Assembly: GCF_040183065.1 (NCBI RefSeq)
Contig: NC_091117.1
Location: 108,492,001 to 108,556,000 of the forward strand
DNA: 64,000 nt
From: Periplaneta americana
Taxonomy: Eukaryota > Arthropoda > Insecta > Blattodea > Blattidae
Reading direction: 5' to 3'
The translations under genes and the position numbers were made by a program. The notes beneath the pieces were generated by a model that did no database searches, was not told the origin of the DNA, and saw nothing but the letters and a program-made list of their open reading frames with translations. The first letter of the stretch is position 1. Each line of letters starts with the position of its first letter. Below, piece after piece: positions 33,190-43,259 of this stretch.

Positions 33190-33660
33190 TAGATAAGTGT
33201 TCTGCCCATGGGCAGGTCTTTCATTAGAAACCCAGCAATCTCCAATCTTTCCTATTTTCTGCCTTCCTCTTAGTCTCCGCATATGATCCACATATCCTAA
33301 TGTGGTCTATTATTCTTTTCAACCAGAGACCCAACCAATTCCTTTTTCTCTTTCTAATCAGTTTCAGCATCATTCTTTCTTCACTCACTTTTTCAAACAC
33401 AATTTTATTTCTTATTCTGTCTGTTCACTTCACACGCACTGTTCTTCTCCACATCCACATTTCAAATGTTTCAATTCGTTTCTCTTCATTTCGTCGTAAT
33501 GTTCATGTTCCTTCCCCATACAATGCCACACTCCACACAAAGCACTTCACTAGTCTCTTCCTTAGTTCTTTTTCCAGAGGTCCGCAGAAGATTTCTCTTC
33601 TTCTATTAAAAGCTTCCTTTGTTCATGTTTGCAGTTTTTCTTGGGAAGGATAGGCCTAAA
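33190..33660 (-). pseudogene. LINE C-terminal fragment (minus)
   Basis: Reading the minus strand: KEAFNRRREIFCGPLEKELRKRLVKCFVWSVALYGEGT, then ETFEMWMWRRTVRVK, VFEKVSEERMMLKLIRKRKRNWLGLWLKR. These correspond to the post-reverse-transcriptase region of another non-LTR family. The reading ends in the 3' UTR near 33200, next to the Tc1-like C-terminus of element 2. Two stops and a frame change. Confidence 0.85.
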
Positions 33661-33957
33661 TGCGGTAACATCCCGTTGCTTTCCGCACACCACTATCTCT
33701 TTCGGATCTTATTAAATTCCAGGGGGCCCAATCGTGGAGATGAGGAGAGTGGATTTGACTAATTGGGCCCTCCGGACTTCACTGAAAGTCACGGCAAGGG
33801 TTAAATATTAATTCTATCAGAATGTTTGACCCGATCAGAGACCGGGAAATCTCAATTAGCCTTTGCCCCCCGCATCCTGGACTAGCTTCTACGAATCATC
33901 AGAAAATCTTAGAGTGTGATTGGGCCAATTTTTCCGAAAATGTTTCCACACTTTTGC

Positions 33958-34018
33958 CCTCGTAGCTCAGCAGACGAACATCGGAATTTAGATGTCAACA
34001 TCTCAGGTTCAATTCCTC
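33958..34018 (+). repeat. tRNA-like sequence inside element 2
   Basis: CTCGTAGCTCAGCAGACG (A-box region) followed after about 30 bp by CAGGTTCAATTCCTCG (B box). TTTTCATTTTATT follows, the same type of flank seen after the other modules. Its owner is unclear. It may belong to a further nested element whose ends I could not find. Confidence 0.5.
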
Positions 34019-34129
34019 GTTACTCCTTTTCATTTTATTGTGGTTCAAGATAGTATAATGTAATAATACAAAAAGAAAAACTAATACCAGTATTATGCAA
34101 ATGGATTTTTCTAAACCTAATATTAAATT

Positions 34130-35215
34130 TATGTTATTTATATCGCTAAAGAACGATTACAATATAAATAACTTGAATATTATTTATACAGTATCACTAA
34201 AGAACGATAACAGAATATAAATGATAAATATCGGTTTGTTTAATTAATATAAGATATTATATAATACTTATTTAATTATCTAAATAAAATAACCTATTTT
34301 ACAAAGAAAGATGGTTATTTGAGTTATAATAATTACTTACATAAAATACAGATTATTTATATTGCGAAAGAACAATAACAATATAAATAACTTGAATATT
34401 ATTTTATAATGCTAATGAAGGAAAACAGAATATAAATGATAACTTGAATATTATTTATATCGCTAAATAACGATAACAATTTAAAAGACGTGAATATTAT
34501 TCATATCGGAATTTCACAGATTCATTACAGATGTATTTAAGAAATTGTAGAAGAATAGTAATTAGTAACAGTGTCCTATTTATTCTTCTTGGAGCGAAAT
34601 TTGTAACTTTTAAAAGTGTGGTTACTATGTTGAAGTGTATGTGTTGTAACGGATGCTTGATTTGTTATGTATGTGAGTCAGTTATGGAATGCTTGATGTC
34701 GTCGCAATGTCGTAATTATAGTTTGATTGTGTTTGTGTGACTATTATGTATTAATTTATGATGTATGGTACGGAAAGCTGCATATTTGTGTTATAGAAGT
34801 GTTACGTATGTGTGTTGTTAATGTTTTTGTATGTTTCAAATTGATAACTGATATTTGTTTTGCAATCGCAATGCCTAATTTGCGGATTGTTTATGTTTTG
34901 TTTACATCGCGTAAGCTAATTTAATTTTCTTTTCCATTTCTCTTTATGCTCATGTATTTTGTGTATAAAACTATAGCCCTAACATACATATGTAAAATAG
35001 GGCTAACCCCCATTGGAGATACAATAATAATTATTATTATTCATATCGTTATAAAATGATAACAGAATACAAATGATGACTTGAATTTTATTCATATCTC
35101 TAAAGAACGATAACAAAATATAAATAACGTGATATCCATAAAGAACGATAACTGGATATAAATGATAATTTGAATATCATTTACATCGCTAAAGAACGAT
35201 TAAAAAATAGAATGA
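34130..35215. repeat. AT-rich minisatellite with TATCGCTAAAGAACGATAAC units
   Basis: Diverged tandem units of roughly 45 bp containing GCTAAAGAACGATAAC and ATAAATAACTTGAATATTATT run over 34130-34507 and again 35041-35215. A LINE 3' end (34508-35040) splits the array. The same unit appears once at 63940-63998 after the module of element 3, so it belongs to this transposon family and not to the host locus. Confidence 0.8.
34508..35040 (+). mobile_element. 5'-truncated LINE 3' end
   Basis: The block interrupts the minisatellite and is bounded by the direct repeat ATTATTCATATCG (34495-34507 and about 35035-35047), which fits a target duplication. It ends AAAATAGGGCTAACCCCCATTGGAGATACAATAATAATT, a conserved LINE-type 3' end. 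No coding motif is retained. Confidence 0.65.
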
Positions 35216-35224
35216 AAACTTGAA

Positions 35225-35290
35225 GAAGGCCCGAACCCACAACCTTTGAATCATTAAACAAGCACTCTACCGCTGGTCTACGAGGCGCAG
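35225..35290 (-). repeat. tRNA-like module, element 2 right
   Basis: On the minus strand: ACCAGCGGTAGAGTGCTTG (A-box and D-arm region) and GTTGTGGGTTCGGGCC (B box). It nearly matches the module at 63855-63918, showing that element 2's right end and element 3 are one subfamily. The wording resembles tRNA-Ala-type D and T arms, but the anticodon stem is disrupted. Confidence 0.7.
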
Positions 35291-35965
35291 ATATGGAACA
35301 CTTCCATAATTCCGGAACTGCTTGTACAAGGACATGCATCGTGTAACATCGCCGCGGCCCAAAGTGGACTTTGAAAACATTCGCTGTTCACGAGTGCGGC
35401 CACTTTTTTTTTTTGACAACTGTACATACATTGTGAAAACTTATTATACGAAAAAAAAAAAAGTTGTGTGGCAAAACAAGGCGAAAATTTTGAACTCGTT
35501 TTTCAGGCCACCCAGTTCCAATCAGGAGGGCAATAAAACAATTAGCGAAAAAGTTTACTGAAAAAGGTTGTGTAATTGACAGAAAAAAACAACCACATCT
35601 CGTGTGCTTACAGAAGAAATAATTGACGAAATTGGAGCTGCTTTGGAACTTACACTTGAAAAATTTCTGAGACGTGTAGCAAAGGAGACCGGAATTTCAC
35701 AAACATCTGCTCACTAAGCAACAAAAATATTACAATTAAAGCCCTTCGTAATAACTGTAGTTCATCAGTTACAACCCCTTGATTTTAACAGAAGACTTAA
35801 TTATAATAATTAATGCTAAATACAATTATGGTTAGAAAGTATGCATCTAAGTTTTAATTCAGTGAAGCGCAGTGAGTTTAAGGGCCTGATTGCTGGCGGT
35901 TGCTCAAACACCATGCCACCCAGGGCCAAAGAATAAACCAGTACTTAACGCTGGAATGCTCTGTA

Positions 35966-36250
35966 TATAATTTTTAGCATTACTGTAAAATGTTCTAAAT
36001 GAAACCTGCTGGAAATAAATCCAGTCATTTTATGTATGAAATTATAAACATTTAATTAATGTCACTGAATATTATTTGAAATATTAATGAAGCCTCTTTC
36101 AACAGCCTTAAAAACTTACAGAAAATAAACACCTGTGTATTTATGTAGAGTACATCATGAAACTAAACAAAACTAATATTGTGAACAGAAAAATCAAGTA
36201 AATCAAGAACGAAAACTGTTTATTCCTGAGCAGAAAATTCTTCATCATGG
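35966..36250. other. No recognisable gene
   Basis: AT-rich, without family motifs or repeats that I can assign. Confidence 0.4.
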
Positions 36251-36254
36251 TTTT

Positions 36255-36699
36255 CGAAGTGAAACGGAAAGAATAGAAGTCCTAATGATAGTTCATTAAG
36301 GGGATAGAATGAGGAATTTAATTTATTTAATGAAGTATATTGGACAGAAATATAACACATTTTATAGTTTCGAAAATAGTGCAAAAATTCTATGAAACTG
36401 GAAATGCAAAGAAAGCCACAATCTGGAAGAAGACTAAAGGAAATTCAGGAGAAGAAATGGGCTGAGGCAAATTTTTACCTATGGCAGCAATACATGGCTT
36501 CCATTTCCGAATCTGCTTAAGCTGTGGATACAATGAAGTAAACTAGAATTGCCAATACTCTCTTTGTGAATGATACTGTACCTTCATCGTATCTTGTATT
36601 GTACAACTAAGATATTCTCCCGCAATAATTACTACACACAAAAAGAGAATTTTAACTAATTCTAATTAATTGTTGTAAACAATATGTTTAATAAATCTT

Positions 36700-36765
<66 letters not shown>

Positions 36766-37062
36766 TTTTCAAGAGGAGAAAATATCTTTAATTTGATGTT
36801 ATTCAAATGAGAAAATCTGCTTAAGCCAGCATAAGGTGACATTTGCCTATAATGTCAATCATGCATCAGTATAGATGTTACTGAGGCCTACTGAAATCAT
36901 ACAAATACCATCCATACAAAATCCAGTTTTTGCAAGAATTAAGTGAAGGCAATTCTGACAGAAGAAATGAATTCTGTGAAACCTTAATTGAGAAGATAAA
37001 TCAAAACCCAAATCTTGTGAGAAACATCAAATTTCAATTGGTCTCTAAAATCTTTGTTGGCG
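36255..37062 (+). pseudogene. IS630/mariner-type transposase remnant
   Basis: An N-terminal piece resembles mobile-element helix-turn-helix regions (RIEVLMIVH, a stop, GDRMRN, then FYETGNAKKAT-like coding near 36385-36420). A later piece, YHPYKIQFLQELSEGNSDRRNEFCETLIEKINQNPNLVRNI (about 36910-37030), matches the segment just before the first catalytic aspartate in IS630-type insect transposases. A (TA)n tract (36702-36762) has expanded between them. The catalytic domain is missing. Confidence 0.65.
36702..36762. repeat. (TA)n microsatellite
   Basis: About 60 bp of uninterrupted TA repeats, inside the transposase remnant. Confidence 0.97.
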
Positions 37063-37398
37063 TGTGCAAGAAACTAGGTATTCCAACTACAACTATAAAA
37101 AAAACATATCACTATTAGACTTAATTTTTTTCTAAACGTTAAAAAACAATAATTTTTAAGCTCATTAAGTAGAAAACTATTTTCTACCTTCCAAAAATTG
37201 TTATTATATTTATTGCCTTCTGTAACATTTTCGCTAATTCCAACAATCCTGACCATTATACATTTATTTCAATATCTTTATATAAATTCATTTGTTAATA
37301 ATTTTGTAAATCAAATTGATTATTAAACTTTAATAAGAGGTAGTCTTGAATTTTGAGGAAGCAAATAAAATAAAAACATAGCCAGAGTCTTCAAACTA

Positions 37399-38045
37399 CG
37401 AGGCGAGTCCATAAAGTAACTTTCCCACTTGTCCCACAGCTAGCAAACCATATGTTGTGCAAAGCGACTACGTGTACGTGATAGAGTAATGTCCTAGCAT
37501 GGTGCATGCGCTAGCAGAACTTACCGATTGCTCTCAGTAGCTTCGTTTCATTGGCTGAAGATGGACATTCCTATTCCAGTTCCCGCTGCGTGTGAAGTCG
37601 ATCAGTGATAAAGTTTTTAAATGCAAAGGGCATAGCGCCGAATGAAATTTATCGTCAGCTGTGCCAGGTCTATGGGCCTAATGTCATGAGCAAGCAGATG
37701 GTGCGTCTGTGATGATGGTTAGCCTCCCACTGCGCTCCTCGTCATGCACATTTTGGCGTCCTGCAGCAGCAACACACCATCTGCTGCTCATGACATTAGG
37801 CCCATAGACCTGGCACAGCTGACAATAAATTTCAATCGTCGCTATGCCCTTTGCATTTAAAACCTTTATCACTGATTGCATTTCACACACAGCGGGAGCT
37901 GGAATAGGAACGTCCATCTTCAACCAATGAAACGAAGCTACTGAGAGCACTCGGGAAGTTCCGCTAGCACATGCGCCATGCCAGGACATTACTCTATCAC
38001 ATACACGCAGTCATTTCGCGGAACATAGCTGTGGGACGCGCCTCG
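37399..38045. mobile_element. Foldback mariner derivative, 647 bp
   Basis: Two inverted copies of the 5' part of one mariner are joined head to head. Outer ends read CGAGGCGAGTCC (left) and its relative CGAGGCGCGTCCCACAGCT (right, minus), with TA at 37397-37398 and 38046-38047. Each arm encodes the transposase N-terminus: MDIPIPVPAACEV...FLNAKG on the plus strand from 37561, and MDVPIPAPAVCEMQSVIKVLNAKG, then QLCQVYGPNVMS on the minus strand. The right arm continues a little further (NVHDEERSGRLTIITDA). Catalytic and C-terminal parts are absent. A transcript would fold into a long hairpin. Confidence 0.9.
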
Positions 38046-38047
38046 TA

Positions 38048-38555
38048 GTTCATATGTTTCAGACTTTTTAACATCATCCACAAAGGTCAAACCATGTTCC
38101 ATATGATTGGTGTTTCATGGGTTGTCTTTTATTAATATTTATTTTCAATTCTCAAAGCAGCAACTCCCTCTGCCATTATGACATGGTATACCAAACAATA
38201 TACATAAAAAGGACACATGAACAATAAGAATTAATAGGAATACATTCAGACGGATAAACATGCTCAAAATGTAACTTATTATTAATAATGAAGTAATATT
38301 AGTTTACAGTTTCTTTCCACTGAGGAACACTTAGAGTCTTTTTTAATTTCCTGTACTAACTTTATAAATCTTTTATCCACAGTTTGCATATTATTCCAAC
38401 TATAATATTTACTGTATATGGCAATCTAATTTATTTCCTAAACTGTATTAGTGCTTGTTTTTTAAATTCCTCATTATATTACGAGTATTCCTAAGAATCT
38501 GCACAGCAATGATTAAAGTTGTTTTTACTGCTCCAGTAATTAATGTTAGGGTCTC
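38048..38555. other. No recognisable gene
   Basis: AT-rich lead-in to a LINE fragment. No independent ORF or repeat structure. Confidence 0.35.
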
Positions 38556-38559
38556 ATTT

Positions 38560-38866
38560 TGAAATAAATTGAGTTTATCAAGACAGTTTTTGGTTGATGT
38601 TAACCATGGTCAAGTAGATGCAGTGATTATTGACTTTTCATGCGCAATCGACATATTGTTGGCTAAACTACAATCAACAGGGATTGACTTCAGAATACTC
38701 CAATGGATCAAGGAATTTTTAACTTGTCGCACTCAGAGAGCATGGGTGGGGGAGGAATTATCGAGCCCAATAGAAATTACTAGCAGAGTCCCACAGGGGA
38801 GTGTCTTGTGGCCCTTTCTATTCTTGGCTTTTGTAAATCATCTGCCAGTAACATCTTGTTCAGAAT
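38560..38866 (+). pseudogene. LINE reverse transcriptase fragment
   Basis: One open frame covers reverse transcriptase blocks 3 to 4: HGQVDAVIIDFSCAIDILL (normally DFSKAFD, so the motif is altered), LQSTGIDFRILQWIKEFLTCRTQR, then SRVPQGSVLWPFLFLAFVNHLP. It resembles CR1/jockey-type LINEs. It stops just before the catalytic YADD/FADD block, exactly where the inverted-repeat arm of the Penelope-like element begins. Confidence 0.85.
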
Positions 38867-41238
38867 AATAATTTACATTTTTAGTCAAAACACTTATCAA
38901 TATGTGAAGTCAGAAAATAATTCTGTTACATCATATTATAATTTAAAAATCACAAATATTTTCGACTTATACAAAAAGTCATCTTCAGGTGAATCCTTAA
39001 GCAAACAATTTTGAATTTAGGTGAGAGACTAATCAGGTACATTTTGATCTAATAGTTGAATGCACATGCAGGCATTTTACAAATATATACTTGTCATGAC
39101 TCTGAGGTTAAATGGTTCACATACAAAATAAGACACTTATTTACAAAGATAACTGAAATCTCTGACTTTTGCGTGTGTATAAAACTATTGGCATCTATGG
39201 CCTGATATTAAAAACTTGTGCAGTCAAGTAATAAACTTACACTATATGTCATGGGGTTAAAATTAACATATAAATGTATATAAATGATGAATTCTGCAAT
39301 ATTAATGTGTTGTAGGGTGGAGGGAAGTCACAGTCTGTTTCACCGCGGTGAAAGGCATATTTGTCTGAAAAGATTAAATTAAACAGATATTTAAAATTTG
39401 AAAAAGAGTGTAAAGGCCTATATAGGCATTTTGAATTATTATACTTACAAACTGTACAGTTGATGGAGTCCAGACAGTGAAGGCCTGTTTCATCCGGCGT
39501 TACATTGCAGACTGAGCAGTGATGCACGGAAGGGAAGCCAGGAGAGGATACCAGACATGACTGGTCGATAACCTATTATTTTATTATATGGTATAGGGGG
39601 TTACGCAGGTTTGGTATTTGTTCATTGAGTAATTGATTTTTGGGGGTGTGATTTTTGACGATAAAGAATTCCTCGGCAGTATTAATGAGATGTGGATCAT
39701 TTATTACTTTTAGTATTTTTAGAGTTTTTTGCGTATTATTAATTTCGTGGCCAGAATCGATAAGGTGGGTGGCGAATTTTGATTTGTTCCTGTTGTTAAA
39801 AAAGTCTGATTTATGTTCTTTGAATCTTATTTGAAAATTTCGTTTAGTCTGTCCTATGTATTTCTTATTGCAATTTGTGCAATCCAGTTGGTAAATGCTG
39901 CTTTGTGAGAATTTATTCTTTTTGCACAATCTATTGGGAATAATACTGTTTAGTTTATTATTGGTTCTGTAGGTAATGTGTATGTTTTCTTTTTTGATAA
40001 AGGAGGATAATTGATTGTTAACTTTTCCGATGTATGTCATGGGGTGTCGTGTTGTATCTTTTTTTGGGGTTGTGGGTTGCAGAGGGGTAAAGGTTTTATT
40101 TCCTAGCTTTCTGATTCTATTCCGAATGTAATTTTGTATTGTATTTTTATTGAAGGCATTGTCTGTGGCGAGTTGTATTATGTATTTACGTTCTTTTGTA
40201 TAGGCTGTTTGACTTAATGGTGTATTTATTAGACGGTCAATTAAAAATCTCAATTTCCATAACTTATGTGAATGTGGGTGGTTAGATGTCTTATGTATAG
40301 TGTAATCAATTGACATAGGTTTTCGGTAAATAGTATAGGTGAGTTTTGATTTATTTACTTTAATGGTTAGGTCAAGAAAATTAATTGTTCTTTGGAATTC
40401 TTCTTCAAATGTAAATTTTAGGTTATGGTGTAATTTATTAAATGAGTCGACTTTAGATTCAGAAGACGTATTACTATGTATGATAAAGGTGTCATCCACA
40501 TACTGGGAATAGATTTTAATGTTATGCTGTTTTAGTATGTTCGGGATGTTTTTATTTTCTCCTGGCTTCCCTTCCGTGTATCACTGTTCAGTCTGCAATG
40601 TAACGCTGGGTGAAACAGGCCTTCACTGTCTGGACTCCATCAACTGTACAGTTTGTAAGTATAATAATTCAAAATGCCTATATAGGCCTTTACACTCTTT
40701 TTCAAATTTTAAATATCTGTTTAATTTAATCTTTTCAGATAAATATGCCTTTCACCACGGTGAAACAGACTGTGAATTCCCTCCACCCTACAACACATTA
40801 ATATTGCAGAATTCATCATTTATATACATTTATATGTTAATTTTAACCCCATGACATATAGTGTAAGTTTATTACTTGACTGCACAAGTTTTTAATATCA
40901 GGCCATAAATGCCAATAGTTTTATACACACGCAAAAGTCAGAGATTTTAGTTATCTTTGTAAATAAATGTCTTATTTTGTATGTGAACCATTTAACCTCA
41001 GAGTCATGACAAGTATATATTTGTAAAATGCCTGCATGTGCATTCAACTATTAGATCAAAATGTACCTGATTAGTCTCTCACCTAATTTCAAAATTGTTT
41101 GCTTAAGGATTCACCTGAAGATGACTTTTTGTAGAAGTCGAAAATATTTGTGATTTTTAAATTATAATATGATGTAACAGAATTATTTTCTGACTTCACA
41201 TATTGATAAGTGTTTTGACTGAAAATATAAATTATTAT
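38867..41238 (-). mobile_element. Penelope-like element 1 between 680-bp inverted arms
   Basis: 38867-39549 and 40557-41238 are inverted copies with only scattered differences. Between them is a minus-strand Penelope-like ORF. Inverted and direct terminal repeats are known for Penelope-like elements, but here the reverse transcriptase starts inside the right arm's border and lacks its N-terminal two thirds. The arms are AT-rich, and both contain AATATTTTCGACTTATAC or its variant near the outer third. No target duplication was evident. Confidence 0.85.
39576..40557 (-). pseudogene. Penelope-like reverse transcriptase C-terminus with GIY-YIG endonuclease
   Basis: A single open minus frame of about 327 codons. 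It starts inside the arm border with NIPNILKQHN and the catalytic YVDDTFIIH (about 40480-40506). NFLDLTIKV, YRKPMSIDYTIHKTSNHPHSHK and a connector follow. It ends with the GIY-YIG endonuclease (YQLDCTNCNKKYIGQTKRNFQIRFKEH; about 39790-39870). The stop falls near 39576. The frame has no internal stop, unlike most ORFs here, but the missing N-terminal reverse transcriptase blocks mean it is not a full protein. Confidence 0.92.
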
Positions 41239-41339
41239 TGAATGATACTTCATAACACTTTTCTGAAACAATATGACCTTTAAATTTATTGAAGCCAGTC
41301 AGGCTAAAAAACTAGCATACAATTACTTGAATACTAAGG

Positions 41340-42310
41340 TGAAATTACACAAAACAAAGGCAAATCTTTGGTTTAACAAACAGAGATGCACTATCACCTT
41401 TACTTTTTAACTTTGCTCTAGAATATGCCATTAGGAAAGTTCAGGTTAACAGACAGGGTTTGGAATTGAACGAGTTACAGCAGCTTCTTGTCTATGCGGA
41501 TGACGTGAATATGTTAGGAGAAAATCCACAAACAATTAGAGAAAACACGGAAATTTTATTTGAAGCAAGTAAAGCGATAGGTTTGGAAGTAATCCTGAAA
41601 AGACAAAGTATATGATTATGTCTCATGACCAGAATATTGTATGAAATGGAAATATAAAAATTGGAGATTTATCCTTTGAAGAGGTGAAAAAATTCAAATA
41701 TCTTGAAATAACAGTAATAGATATGAATGACACTCTGAAGGAAATTAAACACAGAATAAATAGAGAAATGCCTGTTATTATTTGGTTCAGAAGCTTTCAT
41801 CATCTAGTCTGCTGCCAAAAAATGTGAAAGTTAAAATTGATAAAACAGTTATATTATTGGTTGTTCTGTATGGTTGTGAAACTTGGACTATCACTTTGAG
41901 AGAGAAACAGAGATTAAGGGTGTTTGAGAATAAGGTTCTTAGAAAATATTTGGGGCTAAGAGGGATGTAGCTACAGGTGAATGGAGAAAGTTACACAGCG
42001 CAGAACTAGACACATTGTATTCTTCACCTGACATAATTAGAACATTAAATCCAGACGTTTGAGATGGACAGGGCATGTAGCACATATGGGCGAATCCAGA
42101 AATACATACAGAGTGTTAGTTGGGAGGCTGTAGGGAAAAAGATCTTTGGGGAGGCCGAAATGTAGACAGGAGGATAATATTAAAATGGATTTCAGGGAGG
42201 TGGGATATGATGATAGAAACTGGATTAATCTTGCACAGGATAGGGACCAATAGCAGCCTTATGTGAGGGCGACAATGAACCTGCGGGTTCCTTAAAAGCC
42301 ATTTGTAACT
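41340..42310 (+). pseudogene. LINE reverse transcriptase and C-terminus
   Basis: The longest copy of the GRPRRRWEDNIKMDL family here. It reads [25 protein letters not shown], the catalytic [16 protein letters not shown] (about 41490-41540), LEVILKRQS, then SSSLLPKNVKVKIDKTVILLVVLYGCETWTITL and FENKVLRKYLGLRG. It continues to GRPRRR-like and INLAQDRD sequence near 42240. At least five frame changes. It ends with ATTATTTATT-rich tail sequence. 5' truncated within the reverse transcriptase. Confidence 0.9.
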
Positions 42311-43085
42311 AAGTATTATTTATTATTAATATTACTTATTATTATTAGTATTATTATTAATTTATTATTAATTGTGTTTATTATTGTCATTAATGAGTGT
42401 AATTAGTTACCAATGTCACTGGGTATTTACCCATTTGCAGTGTGAATAAATAAATACATACATACATAGGCCTACATATTTTTCCACAATATTGGATAAT
42501 CAATTTGACATATATTTTCTATGTTGTATTGAGAGTTTCTCTTGTGCATCCCCACTTCTTTTCCTGCCGGTCTTCTTAGAAGTGCAAGTCTTCTTATTCT
42601 CTTTTATGTAATATTATCTATGTGGTTCTTCCATTATAGTCATCAAAAACAACTCCAAGATGTTTTGCTGCATTATCTTAGATAGGCTTTTGTTGCCATA
42701 TTGTAATGATATAGACGTGAATGTTTATCGACTAACCTGAATGAGACGAAACAATTCTGTGAAAAACTATTTTCTGAATTTTCGAGGGAAAAATGCTGAA
42801 CTGCGATAAACATGTTGAAGAGTGGAAGAGGAATATTGGCACTGTGATGGATTAATGGATGAAGCATTCGATAACATTATCAGCTTAAGAGAATGCGTTT
42901 CAAACTCTACAGAAGATGGAGTATTCTTTCTAAAGACAAATAAATAAAGGTATGCCAAGAGTTAATAATAACAGAGATGTGATATTAACAATGTAAATTA
43001 GCGAACACTGCAAAAGTTACAATAATAAAATTATCCTTTTGTTGACTGGCATTGTTAACAATGGAGTAACTGAAATCTCGGCTTG
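42311..43085. other. No recognisable gene
   Basis: The first 180 bp is an AT-rich LINE tail. The rest has short ORFs with no motif. Possibly upstream parts of the hAT remnant at 43090, but unreadable. Confidence 0.35.
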
Positions 43086-43089
43086 ATTT

Positions 43090-43250
43090 GCATCATTTAA
43101 ATATGCTTCAGTAACCTCGTGCGATATAGAAAGAATTTTTCACAATGGAAAAGCATCTTGAGGAACAACAGATGCAGTTTCTCAATTGAAAACTTCAATC
43201 AAGCATTGGTCATGAACTACAATTCATTGTTGATTTTAGACAATAGAATC
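43090..43250 (+). pseudogene. hAT C-terminal fragment
   Basis: YASVTSCDIERIF, then with a frame change QWKSILRNNRCSFSIENFNQALVMNYNSLLIL. This is the hAT dimerisation motif (ERxFS...L...R...EN). Only the last 50 codons are left. Confidence 0.8.
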
Positions 43251-43259
43251 ACTTCTACT

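Larger units (their letters stand above)
32589..35422 (-). mobile_element. Tc1-like element 2 with tRNA-like modules, adjoining element 1
   Basis: The left end CAGATGTCAAAAGAAAAAGTG (32589) and the complement of the right end (CAGTTGTCAAAAAAAAAAAGTGGCC, to 35422) are inverted repeats. TA at 32587-32588 is shared with element 1, and TA lies at 35423-35424. A minus-strand Tc1-type C-terminus, MYVQNAWNIVSKNSHYLQRLVNSMPTRLQDD, lies at about 33075-33195. tRNA-like modules sit at 32731-32800 (plus) and 35225-35290 (minus). LINE insertions at 33190-33660 and 34508-35040 and AT-rich tandem repeats account for most of the rest. Confidence 0.82.
30899..35963 (+). mobile_element. IS630/Tc1-type transposon hosting two further Tc1-like elements
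   Basis: Inverted ends CAGAGCGTTTCAG...GTACCAGTTTATTC (30899-30931) and the complement at 35931-35963 match at about three quarters of positions. TA lies at 30897-30898 and 35964-35965. Its own sequence is only about 770 bp. A transposase start (MPLIWLPRRDCVM at 31068, YSVLECT) is interrupted at the TA at 31132. The reading resumes at 35423 as YIVKTYYTKKKKVVWQ. It runs on to RVLTEEIIDEIGAALELTLEKFLRRVAKETGISQTSAH and KPFVITVVHQLQPLDFNRR (to about 35810). Everything between 31134 and 35424 is later insertion. Confidence 0.85.

Noticed and set aside
31130..35426. A 6-bp palindromic target duplication TGTACA at the Tc1-like elements
   Set aside because: TGTACA occurs at all three junctions, but the element ends begin with CA. 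A plain TA duplication with CA...TG ends explains it and agrees with the Tc1-type transposase remnants inside.
40519..40854. Cys-rich plus-strand ORF in the right arm of Penelope-like element 1
   Set aside because: The near-identical frame in the inverted left arm (39249-39527) shows it is arm sequence. Cysteine spacing matches no zinc-finger family.
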